DNA of 64,000 nt from Nocardia ignorata NBRC 108230. Its GTDB lineage: Bacteria; Actinomycetota; Actinomycetes; Mycobacteriales; Mycobacteriaceae. Positions 26,240-36,703 of the stretch are shown one piece after another (position 1 is the stretch's first letter; every line of letters begins with the position of its first letter). Below the pieces are notes generated by a model that was not told the origin of the DNA, did not search any database, and saw only the letters and a program-made list of their open reading frames with translations. The DNA lies in assembly GCF_001612905.1 (NCBI RefSeq), contig NZ_BDBI01000035.1, forward strand, positions 37,510-101,509, read 5' to 3'. The translations under genes were made by a program, and so were the position numbers.

Positions 26240-27099
26240 ATGTCCGTGCGCACCCGTCAGCCACTCGTCCCCGGCACCCAGTCGCCGATCCGGGATGTCC
26301 CGCGTTCCATCGAGCGCCCCGAATACGTGTGGAAACCGACGGTCAACGAGGGCAAAGAGCCCTGGGTACAGACGGCCGAGACCATCGAGAAGATGCGCAT
26401 CGCGGGCAAGATCGCCGCCCAGGCACTCGAGGAGGCGGGCAAGGCGGTGGCGCCCGGCGTCACCACCGACGAACTCGACCGCATCGCCCACGAATACATG
26501 TGCGACCACGGCGCCTACCCCTCCACGCTGGGCTACAAGGGCTTCCCGAAGTCCTGCTGCACCTCGCTCAACGAGGTGATCTGCCACGGCATCCCCGACT
26601 CCACCGTGATCGAGGACGGTGACATCGTCAATATCGACGTCACCGCCTACATCCACGGCGTGCACGGCGACACCAACAAGACCTACCTCGCCGGCGATGT
26701 CGACGAGGAGGTGCGCCTGCTGGTCGAGCGCACCGAGGAGGCGACCAACCGGGCCATCAAGGCGGTCAAGCCGGGCCGTGCGCTCAATGTCATCGGCCGC
26801 GTCATCGAGGCCTACGCCAACCGCTTCGGCTACGGCGTTGTCCGCGACTTCACCGGTCACGGTGTCGGCCCCACCTTCCACAGCGGCCTGGTGATCCTGC
26901 ATTACGACCAGCCCGACATCGACTCGGTCATCGAACCGGGCATGACCTTCACCATCGAGCCGATGATCAACCTCGGCGGCATCGACTACGACATCTGGGA
27001 CGACGGCTGGACCGTGGTCACCAAGGACCGCAAGTGGACCGCGCAGTTCGAGCACACCCTGGTGGTCACCGAGACGGGCGCGGAAATCCTGACCCTGCC

Positions 27100-27103
<4 letters not shown>
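26240..27103 (+). CDS. map: Type I methionine aminopeptidase
   Basis: 287 residues, with an N-terminal extension of ~45 residues that resembles actinobacterial MapB (Rv2861c). Metal ligands are visible in NIDVTAYIHGVHGDTNKTY, FTGHGVGPTFH, MTFTIEPMIN and FEHTLVVT. TACACT at 26228-26233 is exactly 6 bp before ATG 26240, so the gene probably has its own leaderless promoter, overlapping the stop of the upstream gene. Its stop overlaps the cobQ start (GTGA), coupling the two. Confidence 0.96.
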
Positions 27104-28737
<1,634 letters not shown>

Positions 28738-28743
28738 AAGCGT

Positions 28744-29187
28744 TCACGCCGTGGATTCGGCGGTGGTGCTGCCCGATTTCGGTCGGCCACGGCTGAGCAC
28801 GTATGCGGCGAAGCCGAACACGAGCGCCGGGGCGCCGAGTACGACGACGCCGAAGATCCAGATGTAGTCCTTGGCGGCGGTGGCGGGTGTGGTGTAGGCC
28901 TGGGTGTCTTTGCCGATGTCGATGAGAACCGTTCGGGCGTCGACTGTTTCGCCCGCGGTGACGTCGAAGAGGCGGACCGTGCGCCCGTCCTCGATGATCG
29001 TTCCGATGCCCGCGTGGCCGCTGCTCATCCCCGAGGTGGAGCTTTCCTCGATTCGGACGGTGACCTTTTCACCGAAGCCGGCGAGGTAGGCGGTGGCGTT
29101 GAACAGATAGGCGACCCCCGTCAGCGCCCCCGCTCCGAAGACGACGGCGCCGACCGCACACAGCACAGCCTGAATGATCCTTTTCAC
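28744..29187 (-). CDS. Two-span membrane protein, DUF3592-like
   Basis: 147 residues. A first hydrophobic span lies at the N-terminus (IIQAVLCAVGAVVFGAGALTGVAYLF) and a second near residue 115 (IWIFGVVVLGAPALVFGFAAYVL), with an external beta-rich segment of ~70 residues between them. The layout matches DUF3592. GTG 29187 with GGGGGG upstream is preferred over longer in-frame readings. It converges on cobQ (6 bp between stops). Confidence 0.6.
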   Translation of the reverse strand: MKRIIQAVLCAVGAVVFGAGALTGVAYLFNATAYLAGFGEKVTVRIEESSTSGMSSGHAGIGTIIEDGRTVRLFDVTAGETVDARTVLIDIGKDTQAYTTPATAAKDYIWIFGVVVLGAPALVFGFAAYVLSRGRPKSGSTTAESTA

Positions 29188-29435
29188 ATGCCCCCCATGA
29201 TGTCGATAGAACTCGATGGCCATCCTATGGCGAGTGGCACGGCTGTGCCTCAGGTCGCGAGGGCGCGCGGGTGTGGGACCGCTCTCGTCCTCACCGGAAG
29301 GGGACTCCTCTTGTGACAGGTTTGGCAATTCGGCGGTTCCCGGCAGTGAAAGCCCAGTACACGGGCATCGGCCGGTCGGAGCACCGGGGCCGAACGACAG
29401 GTGGTGTTCAGGGTGGGCGTGTACCGTAAACCGGC
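29188..29435. other. Divergent intergenic region, 248 bp
   Basis: No gene is supported here. TACCGT at 29422-29427, 8 bp before ATG 29436, could be a leaderless -10 for the downstream gene. Nothing else is clear. Confidence 0.4.
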
Positions 29436-29999
29436 ATGAAATCTCGGCAGATCACGGTCGGTGACCAGGCCTGGACAGTGCGGGTCGACGGGCCCTCCTC
29501 GCGGCACAATGTGCTGTTGCTTCCCGATGCGGACGACCCTGCTGACGTGTTCGACAAGGTGTGCGCGCGGCTGCACGAATCCGATCTGCAGACCGTCGTC
29601 GTGGAGTCCGTCGAAGGCCTCGAGCCCGCCGGGGTGCACACGATTCTCGACGAACTCGAATTGCCCTACGTGAACGTGGCCGGGCGTGGTACGGGGGCGG
29701 CGCTCGCCTGGCGGGTGTGCGCGGGCCGGTTCGGCCGGTTCATGAGTCTCGTCGTCGCAGACCACGGCCATCCCGCCGTGCCGGGAGCCGACGGCACGAT
29801 CCCCGACCCGGCCTGTCCGCCGCTCGAACTCCCGGTGACGATGATGGTCACCAAGAGCCTCCCGCGCGCAACCGCCGACGCCTCCGGCCGCTTCGTCTAC
29901 GGTGAATTCCGTGTCGTCCCTCTGGAAGTCGACAACATCGCCACCGAAGCGGGCCACGAACTCGCCACCGAGATCGTCCTGCGCACCAGCCTCTGGTGA
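29436..29999 (+). CDS. Alpha/beta-hydrolase-like protein, probably non-catalytic
   Basis: 187 residues. Strand order and the segments VLLLPDADDP and VNVAGRGTGAALAWRVC recall an alpha/beta hydrolase fold. The nucleophile elbow reads GRGTG, with no Ser in the usual place, and the protein is shorter than normal. It may be an inactive or truncated relative. It converges on the full-length alpha/beta hydrolase gene with 7 bp between stops. Confidence 0.6.
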   Translation: MKSRQITVGDQAWTVRVDGPSSRHNVLLLPDADDPADVFDKVCARLHESDLQTVVVESVEGLEPAGVHTILDELELPYVNVAGRGTGAALAWRVCAGRFGRFMSLVVADHGHPAVPGADGTIPDPACPPLELPVTMMVTKSLPRATADASGRFVYGEFRVVPLEVDNIATEAGHELATEIVLRTSLW

Positions 30000-30006
30000 A
30001 CCGGGA

Positions 30007-31038
30007 TCAAGACTTGCGGTAGGCGGCGAGCCAGTCGAGCCAGCTGTCGGTCTCGGCGAAGGCGACGGCGCGGACGGCCTCCGAGGACAGGAACACGTCG
30101 TGGCGGGCGCCGTCGATGGGAACGATGGTGGTGCGTTCGCCCAGGCAGCCGGCCCAGCGCTGGATCTGCTTGACGTCGAGCACGGCATCGGCCACGTCGA
30201 CGGCGGCACTGTGCTGGCGCGCGAACTTGGTGACCCGCGAACGCAGGATCAGCGCGGGCACCCCGATGGTGAGCCCTTGCTGCAGCCGCGCCTGGCCCTG
30301 CCGGATCGCCCGCAACCAGCCCAGACGCACCGGTTCGCCGGTCAGCGGCTTCCAGTCCAGGTTGTAGTCCCATTCACCCGAGCGGGTGTGGTGCAGGCTG
30401 TCGCCGTAGGCGGTGCTCACCCCCATGCCGGGGATCTGCGCGAACGCCCGGAACCGGCCGACGGCGTTGATGATGGGCGTGCCGACGGTGCGGTAGTACG
30501 ACGGTCCCTGCAGATCGAACCAGGGGCTGTTGAGCACCACTCCGGCTACGCCCGCCGCCGCGCTGCCGCCCGCGGCCTCGAGCCGGTCCAGCCACAGCGG
30601 CGTGATCAGGCCGCCGGTCGAGTGCGCCACGATCAGCACATCGTTGCCGGTCTCCTCGCGCGCGATCCGCAGCGCCTCGTTGAGTTCGCTGTCGTAGAGC
30701 GCCAGGTCGCTGACGTAGTGGGCGCTCTGCCCCTCGCGCCGTGAGCGGCCGCATTTACGCAGGTCGAGTGCGTAGAAGCGGTGGCCGCGTGCGGCGAAAT
30801 GCTCGGCCAGGTGCTCCTGGAAGAAGTAGTCGGTGAAGCCGTGCACGTAGAGCACTGTCGGCTCGTGTGCCGGTGCGGCGGCGTCGGGCAAATAGCGAAC
30901 CAGGGTGGCGACGATCTCGCCCTCGCCGTCGGGGTCGGTACCGAGCGGCAGGGTTCGCTGCTGGTACGCCGTGCCGAGGATGTCGGCCTGCCACTGCTCG
31001 TCGGTCCGGTCGGCGATCCCTTGCGTTTCGTTCGTCAC
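30007..31038 (-). CDS. Alpha/beta hydrolase (Rv2854-like)
   Basis: 343 residues from GTG 31038; TTG 31047 is an in-frame alternative. The nucleophile elbow is VLIVAHSTGGLITPLW, the oxyanion region VLYVHGFTDYFF, and the late Asp/His pair lies in TIVPIDGARHDVFLS. Serine hydrolase of the lysophospholipase/monoacylglycerol lipase type by appearance. It lies at the same place as Rv2854 relative to mqo. Cytoplasmic; no signal peptide. Confidence 0.85.
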   Translation of the reverse strand: MTNETQGIADRTDEQWQADILGTAYQQRTLPLGTDPDGEGEIVATLVRYLPDAAAPAHEPTVLYVHGFTDYFFQEHLAEHFAARGHRFYALDLRKCGRSRREGQSAHYVSDLALYDSELNEALRIAREETGNDVLIVAHSTGGLITPLWLDRLEAAGGSAAAGVAGVVLNSPWFDLQGPSYYRTVGTPIINAVGRFRAFAQIPGMGVSTAYGDSLHHTRSGEWDYNLDWKPLTGEPVRLGWLRAIRQGQARLQQGLTIGVPALILRSRVTKFARQHSAAVDVADAVLDVKQIQRWAGCLGERTTIVPIDGARHDVFLSSEAVRAVAFAETDSWLDWLAAYRKS

Positions 31039-31047
31039 ACCCGCCAA

Positions 31048-31270
31048 TCTATCGCGGGGTCACGGCGACGTGCAGGGTTGGTTTACATCACATTCGGCAG
31101 GTCGGGTGCAGTGAGGCGATCTGCTGAGGTGCACAATTGAGTTCAGGTGAACGACGGGTAACCTACCCCCGGCGATTCACTGCGAGTCGCATCAACACTG
31201 CCAAGCGCCCGCGCCAAGCGAACTCACCCGCCGGTGGTTAGCTGAGAAGGACAAGGAAGTCGATCTACCC
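31048..31270. promoter_or_regulatory. Divergent region upstream of mqo, 223 bp
   Basis: Holds a short inverted repeat GGGTA-ACC-TACCC at 31156-31168, containing a possible -10 (TAACCT). A GAGAAGGAC..AAGGA purine stretch just before GTG 31271 serves as ribosome site. No gene seen. Confidence 0.4.
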
Positions 31271-32803
31271 GTGCCGAACGCTGCGAAGATTGAAAAGACC
31301 GATGTAGTTCTCATCGGCGCAGGCATCATGAGTGCCACGCTGGGCGCGCTGCTGCGGCAGCTGCAGCCGGACTGGACGGTTTCGGTGTTCGAACGGCTCG
31401 ACGCCGCCGCCGCCGAGAGCAGCGACCCGTGGAACAACGCGGGTACCGGTCACTCGGCGCTGTGCGAGCTGAACTACAGCCCGCAGAACGCCGACGGCTC
31501 GGTCGATGTCAGCAAGGCGATCGACATCAACGAACGCTTCCAGGTCTCGCGGCAGTTCTGGGCCTCCGCGGTCGACGCGGGCGTCCTCGGCGACCCGTCG
31601 CGCTTCATCAACCCCATCCCGCACGTCAGCTTCGTGCACGGTGCCGACAACGTCGAGTACCTGCGTAAGCGCTACGAGGCGCTGGCGCCGCACCCGCTGT
31701 TTTGTGGGATGGAGTTCATCGACAGTCCCGACGAGTTCGCCAAGCGCCTGCCGCTGATGGCCAAGGGCCGTGACTTCTCCGACCCCATCGCGCTGAACTG
31801 GACCGACGGCGGCACCGACATCGACTTCGGCGCGCTCACCAAGCAGCTGCTGGCCTACGTCGGCTACTCCGGCGGTGAGATCGCCTTCGGCACCGAGGTC
31901 CGCGACCTCGACAAGCAGTCCGACGGCTCCTGGAACGTCACCGTGCGCAACCTGCGCACCTACCGGTCGCGCACGATCAACGCGAAGTTCGTGTTCGTCG
32001 GCGCCGGTGGTGGCGCGCTGCCGCTGCTGCAGAAGTCGGGCATCAAGGAGGCCAAGGGCTTCGGCGGGTTCCCGATCAGCGGCCAGTTCCTGCGCTCGAC
32101 CAACCCCGACCTGATCGCCGCGCACGAGGCCAAGGTGTACGGCAAGGCCGCCGTCGGCGCGCCGCCGATGTCGGTGCCGCACTTGGACACTCGCGTCATC
32201 AACGGTAAGAAGGGCCTGCTGTTCGGCCCCTATGCCGGCTGGACCCCCAAGTTCCTCAAGGACGGCTCCAACGCCGACCTGTTCAAGTCGATCAAGCCGA
32301 ACAACATCGGTTCGCTCGTCGGTGTCGGTCTCACCGAGATGGGTCTCACCAAGTACCTGATCAGCGAGCTGCTGAAGTCGCAGAACGGCAAGGTGGGTGT
32401 GCTCGAGGAGTTCCTGCCGCGGGCCGACGGCCGCGACTGGGAGCTCATCACCGCCGGTCAGCGCGTGCAGGTGATCCGGCGCAAGGGTGCCGGTGGCGTG
32501 CTCGAGTTCGGCACCGCGGTCATCTCCGCCCAGGACGGCAGCATCGCCGGTCTGCTCGGTGCCTCGCCCGGCGCGTCGACCTGTGTCACCGCGATGCTCG
32601 ATGTGATGCAGCGTTGCTTCCCGCGTGAATACGCCGACTGGACCCCGCAGCTGCAGCAGATGATCCCCTCGCTCGGCCAGAAGCTGTCGGAGAACCAGGC
32701 CCTGTTCCAGGAAGTGTGGGACTGGACCAACAAGACGCTCAAGCTCGACGAGGTCAGCGCCACCACCCAGGAAGACACGCTCGGCTTCGCCCAGGTGCGA
32801 TAG
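31271..32803 (+). CDS. mqo: Malate:quinone oxidoreductase
   Basis: 510 residues, standard length. FAD-binding DVVLIGAGIMSATLGALL is near the N-terminus. The family segments WNNAGTGHSALCELNYSP and GGFPISGQFLR follow, with PGASTCVTAMLDVMQRCFP near the C-terminus. A peripheral membrane enzyme that oxidises malate to oxaloacetate and reduces menaquinone in the TCA cycle. GTG 31271 has a strong purine ribosome site. Rv2852c lies at the same place. Confidence 0.97.
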   Translation: MPNAAKIEKTDVVLIGAGIMSATLGALLRQLQPDWTVSVFERLDAAAAESSDPWNNAGTGHSALCELNYSPQNADGSVDVSKAIDINERFQVSRQFWASAVDAGVLGDPSRFINPIPHVSFVHGADNVEYLRKRYEALAPHPLFCGMEFIDSPDEFAKRLPLMAKGRDFSDPIALNWTDGGTDIDFGALTKQLLAYVGYSGGEIAFGTEVRDLDKQSDGSWNVTVRNLRTYRSRTINAKFVFVGAGGGALPLLQKSGIKEAKGFGGFPISGQFLRSTNPDLIAAHEAKVYGKAAVGAPPMSVPHLDTRVINGKKGLLFGPYAGWTPKFLKDGSNADLFKSIKPNNIGSLVGVGLTEMGLTKYLISELLKSQNGKVGVLEEFLPRADGRDWELITAGQRVQVIRRKGAGGVLEFGTAVISAQDGSIAGLLGASPGASTCVTAMLDVMQRCFPREYADWTPQLQQMIPSLGQKLSENQALFQEVWDWTNKTLKLDEVSATTQEDTLGFAQVR

Positions 32804-32809
32804 TCCGCC

Positions 32810-33241
32810 GTGCCGGTCGTGCTGAAACGGTCGTGGGCGGCGGACCTCGACTCCGCCACCCTGTACCGGCTGCTGACATTGCGCGTCGACGTGTTCGTCG
32901 TGGAGCAGGAATGCGCCTACCCCGAACTGGACGGGCGTGATCTGCTTCCCGGCACGCGTCACCTGTGGATCGATGACGACGGTGAGCTCGTGGCGACTTT
33001 GCGCCTGCTCGAAGAGGCGGACGGATTCCGCATCGGCCGGGTGTGCGTGGCGACGGATGCCCGCAAACGTGGCTACACCACTCGTCTGATGCAGGCCGCG
33101 CTGGCTGAAACCGGTTCGGCGACAGTGCGATTGGATGCCCAGTCCCACCTCGTCGACATGTATGCCAAGTTCGGCTTCGCCGTCGACGGGCCGGAATACG
33201 ACGACGACGGCATCATGCACGTCCCGATGCGTCGCGGCTGA
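32810..33241 (+). CDS. ElaA-like GNAT acetyltransferase
   Basis: 143 residues. It shows LYRLLTLRVDVFVVEQECAYPELDGRD, the signature of the ElaA group, then RIGRVCVATDARKRGYTTRLM with the acetyl-CoA loop, and a short C-terminus with MYAKFGFAVDG. It starts 6 bp after mqo. Rv2851c is the counterpart. Substrate unknown. Confidence 0.88.
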   Translation: MPVVLKRSWAADLDSATLYRLLTLRVDVFVVEQECAYPELDGRDLLPGTRHLWIDDDGELVATLRLLEEADGFRIGRVCVATDARKRGYTTRLMQAALAETGSATVRLDAQSHLVDMYAKFGFAVDGPEYDDDGIMHVPMRRG

Positions 33242-33423
33242 TTCTCCCGGGTAACCATCTCCGACCCTGCGTCTGCCATGCCTTCCGGTCTGTCGAGGGA
33301 CGCGCGCGCCACTATGGCGGGGTGCCGCTGGATGCGATCGTCGCGGGCGGCGCACCGGGTGCCGCTCGTCGGGCAGTGATGCCCGGGGATCGGGGGCGAA
33401 CGGGCCGCGCATACAGTGGGGGC

Positions 33424-35607
33424 GTGCCTGGTTTTGCTGATGTTGCCGCTGGTCCGCACACCGCTGCGCGGGGAGTGGGTGAGGCGGGGTTCCCGTTCTC
33501 CGCTGTGGTGGGGCAGGAGCGGTTGCAGCTGGCGTTGATCTTGTCGGCGGTGCACCCGGGAATCGGCGGGGTGCTGGTGCGCGGCGAGAAGGGCACCGCG
33601 AAGTCGACCGTGGTGCGCGCACTGGCGCAGTTGCTGCCGCCGGTGGTCGACGAGACCGGTGCGCGACCGGCCCGGTTGGTCGAGTTGCCGGTCGGCGCCA
33701 CCGAGGACCGCGTAGTCGGTTCGCTGGATCTCGAGCGGGTGCTGCGTGACGGGGAGCAGGCGTTCCGTCCCGGCCTGTTGGCCGCGGCCCATCACGGCGT
33801 GCTCTACGTCGACGAAGTGAACCTCCTGCACGACCACCTGGTCGACGTGCTGCTCGATGCCGCCGCCATGGGCCGCGTGCACGTGGAGCGCGACGGGGTG
33901 TCGCATTCGCATCCGGCGCGGTTCGTGCTCGTCGGCACCATGAATCCCGAAGAGGGAGAACTGCGCCCGCAGTTGCTCGATCGGTTCGGCCTCACCGTCG
34001 ACGTGGCGGCCTCACGTGACGTGTCGACCCGGATGGCCGTCGTGCGCCGCCGCCTCGACTACGAAGCCGACCCCGCCGCCTTCGCCGCCCGCTACGCCGG
34101 CGCGGATCAGGGTGTCGCCGAACGCATTCTGACCGCGCGCGACCGGCTGCCCGATGTCGTGCTCGACAATGCCGAGCTGCGCCGGATCGCGGCGCTGTGT
34201 GCGGCCTTCGATGTCGACGGGATGCGGGCGGATCTGGTCGTCGCCCGGACCGCGACCGCGCACGCGGCCTGGCGAGGCCGGGATCGGGTCACCGAGGACG
34301 ATGTGCGGATCGCCGCCGAGCTGGCCCTGCCGCATCGGCGGCGGCGCGATCCGTTCGACGAGCCGGGGATCAGTGAGGAACAGCTCGACGAGGCGATGCG
34401 GGCTGCGGCCGATGAGGTCGAAAACGCTTCCGACGACGAATTCGACTGGTCGGCCGATGGGAAAGCGTTCGACGGGGAGAATGCGGACTGCCGCAGCGGC
34501 GAGCAGGCCGACGATGGTCGTGCGAGTGGCGAGTCAGGTGCCGATCCGAGCGGCCCCGTCGGCGACGGTTCCGAGGATCGGCTAGGGAGTGACAACGACC
34601 CGCGCGAGGGCGGTCCCGACGACAGCGACGGGCCGGATGACGACGGCCCGGACGGTGGGCCGAGTGGCCCGAACGACAGCGGTCCGGACGGTGGACCCGG
34701 TGGTGGCCCGAATGGCAACCGCCCCACCGATGCCGGTTCGAACAGCCATGGCTCCGACGACAAGGGTTCTCGGCCGACCGCTGAAAGGCTTTCCGGCACA
34801 CCCGGTTCCACTTCCAAGCCTGCCCCCCGCTGGGAAGTCCCCGGCATCGGTGAAGGCGCTCCCGGCCGCCGCTCCCGCGCCCAGACCCGCACCGGTCGCA
34901 TGGTTCGCCCCCACACCGACACCTCCACCGGCCTGCACCTGCTCGGCACCGTCTTCGCCGCCGCACCGAAACAGGTCGAGCGCGGCCGGTTCGCCGGACC
35001 GCTCGCTCTGGCGATCGAAGACCTGCGTGGCGCGTATCGCGAAGGGCGCGAAGGCAATCTGGTCGTCTTCGTCGTCGACACCTCCGGTTCGATGGCCGCC
35101 CGCGACCGGCTCACCGCCGTCACCGGCGCCGTCGTCACCCTGCTGCGCGACGCCTACCAGCGCCGCGACAAGGTGGCGGTGATCAGCGTGCGCGGCAGCG
35201 AGGCCGAGCTGGTTCTGCCGCCGACCTCCTCGGTCGACATCGCCGTGCGCCGCCTGGCCGGTCTGCGCACCGGCGGGAAGACACCTCTCGCGGCCGGTTT
35301 GCTGAAGGCCCGCGAGGTGATCGCCCGCGAACACGTGCGCGACCCTCGCCGCCGCCCGATGCTCGTCCTGCTCACCGACGGCCGCGCCACCGGCGGCACC
35401 GACCCCCTCCCGCGCGCCCGTACCGCCGCCCGCTTGATCGCGGGCGAAGGCCACACCGCGATGGTCATCGACTGCGAACGCGGCATGATCCGCCTGGGCT
35501 TGGCCGCCGAACTGGCCCGCGACCTGCAAGCCCGCTATCTGCGCCTGGACGAACTCACCGGCGAAACCGTCGCGGACGTCGTGCGCGGGTCGGCCCGCGC
35601 CGCCTAG
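33424..35607 (+). CDS. Magnesium/cobalt chelatase-type ATPase, fused BchI-BchD-like (Rv2850c)
   Basis: 727 residues. The N-terminal AAA+ module has Walker A GEKGTAKST (54-62) and Walker B GVLYVDEVNLL (~124-134). A ~130-residue acidic, Gly/Pro/Ser-rich linker follows (nt ~34440-34800, with many DGPD, GGP and SGP triplets). The C-terminal von Willebrand A module has an intact MIDAS motif VVDTSGSMAARD (~551). Its place before cobO and cobB suggests the ATPase part of a cobaltochelatase. GTG 33424 is set by TACAGT at 33412-33417, 6 bp upstream. Confidence 0.9.
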   Translation: MPGFADVAAGPHTAARGVGEAGFPFSAVVGQERLQLALILSAVHPGIGGVLVRGEKGTAKSTVVRALAQLLPPVVDETGARPARLVELPVGATEDRVVGSLDLERVLRDGEQAFRPGLLAAAHHGVLYVDEVNLLHDHLVDVLLDAAAMGRVHVERDGVSHSHPARFVLVGTMNPEEGELRPQLLDRFGLTVDVAASRDVSTRMAVVRRRLDYEADPAAFAARYAGADQGVAERILTARDRLPDVVLDNAELRRIAALCAAFDVDGMRADLVVARTATAHAAWRGRDRVTEDDVRIAAELALPHRRRRDPFDEPGISEEQLDEAMRAAADEVENASDDEFDWSADGKAFDGENADCRSGEQADDGRASGESGADPSGPVGDGSEDRLGSDNDPREGGPDDSDGPDDDGPDGGPSGPNDSGPDGGPGGGPNGNRPTDAGSNSHGSDDKGSRPTAERLSGTPGSTSKPAPRWEVPGIGEGAPGRRSRAQTRTGRMVRPHTDTSTGLHLLGTVFAAAPKQVERGRFAGPLALAIEDLRGAYREGREGNLVVFVVDTSGSMAARDRLTAVTGAVVTLLRDAYQRRDKVAVISVRGSEAELVLPPTSSVDIAVRRLAGLRTGGKTPLAAGLLKAREVIAREHVRDPRRRPMLVLLTDGRATGGTDPLPRARTAARLIAGEGHTAMVIDCERGMIRLGLAAELARDLQARYLRLDELTGETVADVVRGSARAA

Positions 35608-35756
35608 CCCTGCCCGAGCCGTACCTGTGCGGGGCGGGCATGACGGCCCGTCCTGATAGAAATGATTCCGAGTCGGCGCTGTGCGGTCGGTCCGGTGGCC
35701 GTGCTGTTCGAGGCCGTGAATTGACCCGCGTGAGCGGGTCGAGAAGAGGAGTTGCT

Positions 35757-36371
35757 GTGCCCAAGGGTGTTCCCGAGGTCGTCCCCGCGGACGGGCTGAC
35801 CACGCGGCAGCGGCGTAATCAACCGGTGCTCGCCGTGCACACCGGGCCGGGCAAGGGGAAGTCGACGGCGGCGTTCGGGATGGCGCTGCGGGCCTGGAAC
35901 CAGGGGTTCGACGTTGCCGTGTTCCAGTTCGTGAAGAGCGCGAAGTGGAAGGTCGGCGAGGAAGCGGCGTTCCGGACCCTCGGCACCCTGCACGAGGAGA
36001 CCGGCGCGGGCGGCGCGGTGGAGTGGCACAAGATGGGGGAGGGGTGGTCGTGGACCCGCAAGCACGGGACCGAGGAAGACCACGCCGCCGCCGCGCTCGC
36101 GGGCTGGCAGGAGATCGCACGGCGGCTCGCCGCCGAGCAGCACCGCTTCTACGTGCTCGACGAGTTCACCTACCCCTTGAAGTGGGGCTGGGTCGATATC
36201 GACGAGGTCGTCGAGACACTCACCAACCGGCCGGGTAACCAGCACGTCGTCATCACCGGACGCGACGCACCGCAGGCCCTGATCGATGCCGCCGACCTGG
36301 TCACCGAGATGACCAAGGTGAAGCACCCGATGGACGCGGGCCGCAAGGGTCAGCGCGGGATCGAATGGTGA
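35757..36371 (+). CDS. cobO: Cob(I)yrinic acid a,c-diamide adenosyltransferase
   Basis: 204 residues, CobO/BtuR type. P-loop GPGKGKST (30-37), FQFVKSAKWKVGE, EWHKMGEGWSW, YVLDEFTYPLKWGW and HVVITGRDAP are all typical. It attaches the adenosyl group to the corrin cobalt. GTG 35757 follows GAGAAGAGGAG. The last codons are GIEW-stop, and that 3' end is the first unit of the 33-bp repeat array that follows. Confidence 0.96.
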   Translation: MPKGVPEVVPADGLTTRQRRNQPVLAVHTGPGKGKSTAAFGMALRAWNQGFDVAVFQFVKSAKWKVGEEAAFRTLGTLHEETGAGGAVEWHKMGEGWSWTRKHGTEEDHAAAALAGWQEIARRLAAEQHRFYVLDEFTYPLKWGWVDIDEVVETLTNRPGNQHVVITGRDAPQALIDAADLVTEMTKVKHPMDAGRKGQRGIEW

Positions 36372-36691
36372 CTGGCTCGACAGCCGTGCGGAATCCAATG
36401 GTGACCGACGCGGCAGCTCTGGTGGATCGAACGGTGGCCGCGCCGCCAGCCGTGGCGGATCGAACAGCGAGCGGCATGGCGGCTGTCGTGGATCGAACAG
36501 CGAGCGGCATGGCGGCTGTGGGGGATCGAATGGTGGCTGGCCCGGTGGCTGTGGGGGAACGAATGGTGGCTGGCCCGGTAGCTGTGGTGGATCGAATGGT
36601 GACTGGCCCGGCGGCTGTGGGGGAACGAATGGTCGATGGCTCGGCAGCCGTTGTGGAACGAACGGGGAGTGGAACGACGGTCGTGTGGGAG
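36362..36691 (+). repeat. Minisatellite: ten tandem 33-bp units between cobO and cobB
   Basis: Ten units of exactly 33 bp with no indels start at 36362, 36395, 36428, 36461, 36494, 36527, 36560, 36593, 36626 and 36659. Each begins CGAAYGG or a variant and carries a GCNGCTGT-like core. The first unit overlaps the last bases of cobO. The string GGATCGAATGGTGACTGG at the cobO end recurs exactly at unit 8. Because 33 is a multiple of 3, the array stays open in one frame. Confidence 0.93.
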
Positions 36692-36703
36692 CGGCGACCG
36701 TGA
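36365..36703 (+). CDS. Hypothetical repeat protein of 11-residue units (possible ORF)
   Basis: 112 residues, entirely built of 11-residue repeats such as VDRTASGMAAV, GDRMVAGPVAV, GERMVAGPVAV and VDRMVTGPAAV. ATG 36365 overlaps the cobO stop (ATGGTGA), and the TGA stop overlaps the cobB GTG start (GTGA), so it could be translated by coupling and carry ribosomes from cobO to cobB. There is no ribosome site of its own. It may be only a by-product of a minisatellite in the correct frame. No known family. Confidence 0.4.
   Translation: MVTGSTAVRNPMVTDAAALVDRTVAAPPAVADRTASGMAAVVDRTASGMAAVGDRMVAGPVAVGERMVAGPVAVVDRMVTGPAAVGERMVDGSAAVVERTGSGTTVVWERRP

Noticed and set aside
31265..33622. A ~785-residue minus-strand frame opposite mqo and the GNAT gene
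   Set aside because: Shadow of well-identified plus-strand genes; no ribosome site and no domains.
35608..35756. Cobalamin riboswitch upstream of cobO
   Set aside because: The conserved B12-box and long multi-arm fold are absent; only a weak TGCCCG/CGGGCA hairpin is visible.
36362..36691. CRISPR array
   Set aside because: The 33-bp units are directly contiguous with no spacers, vary among themselves, keep a coding frame, and no cas gene is near.
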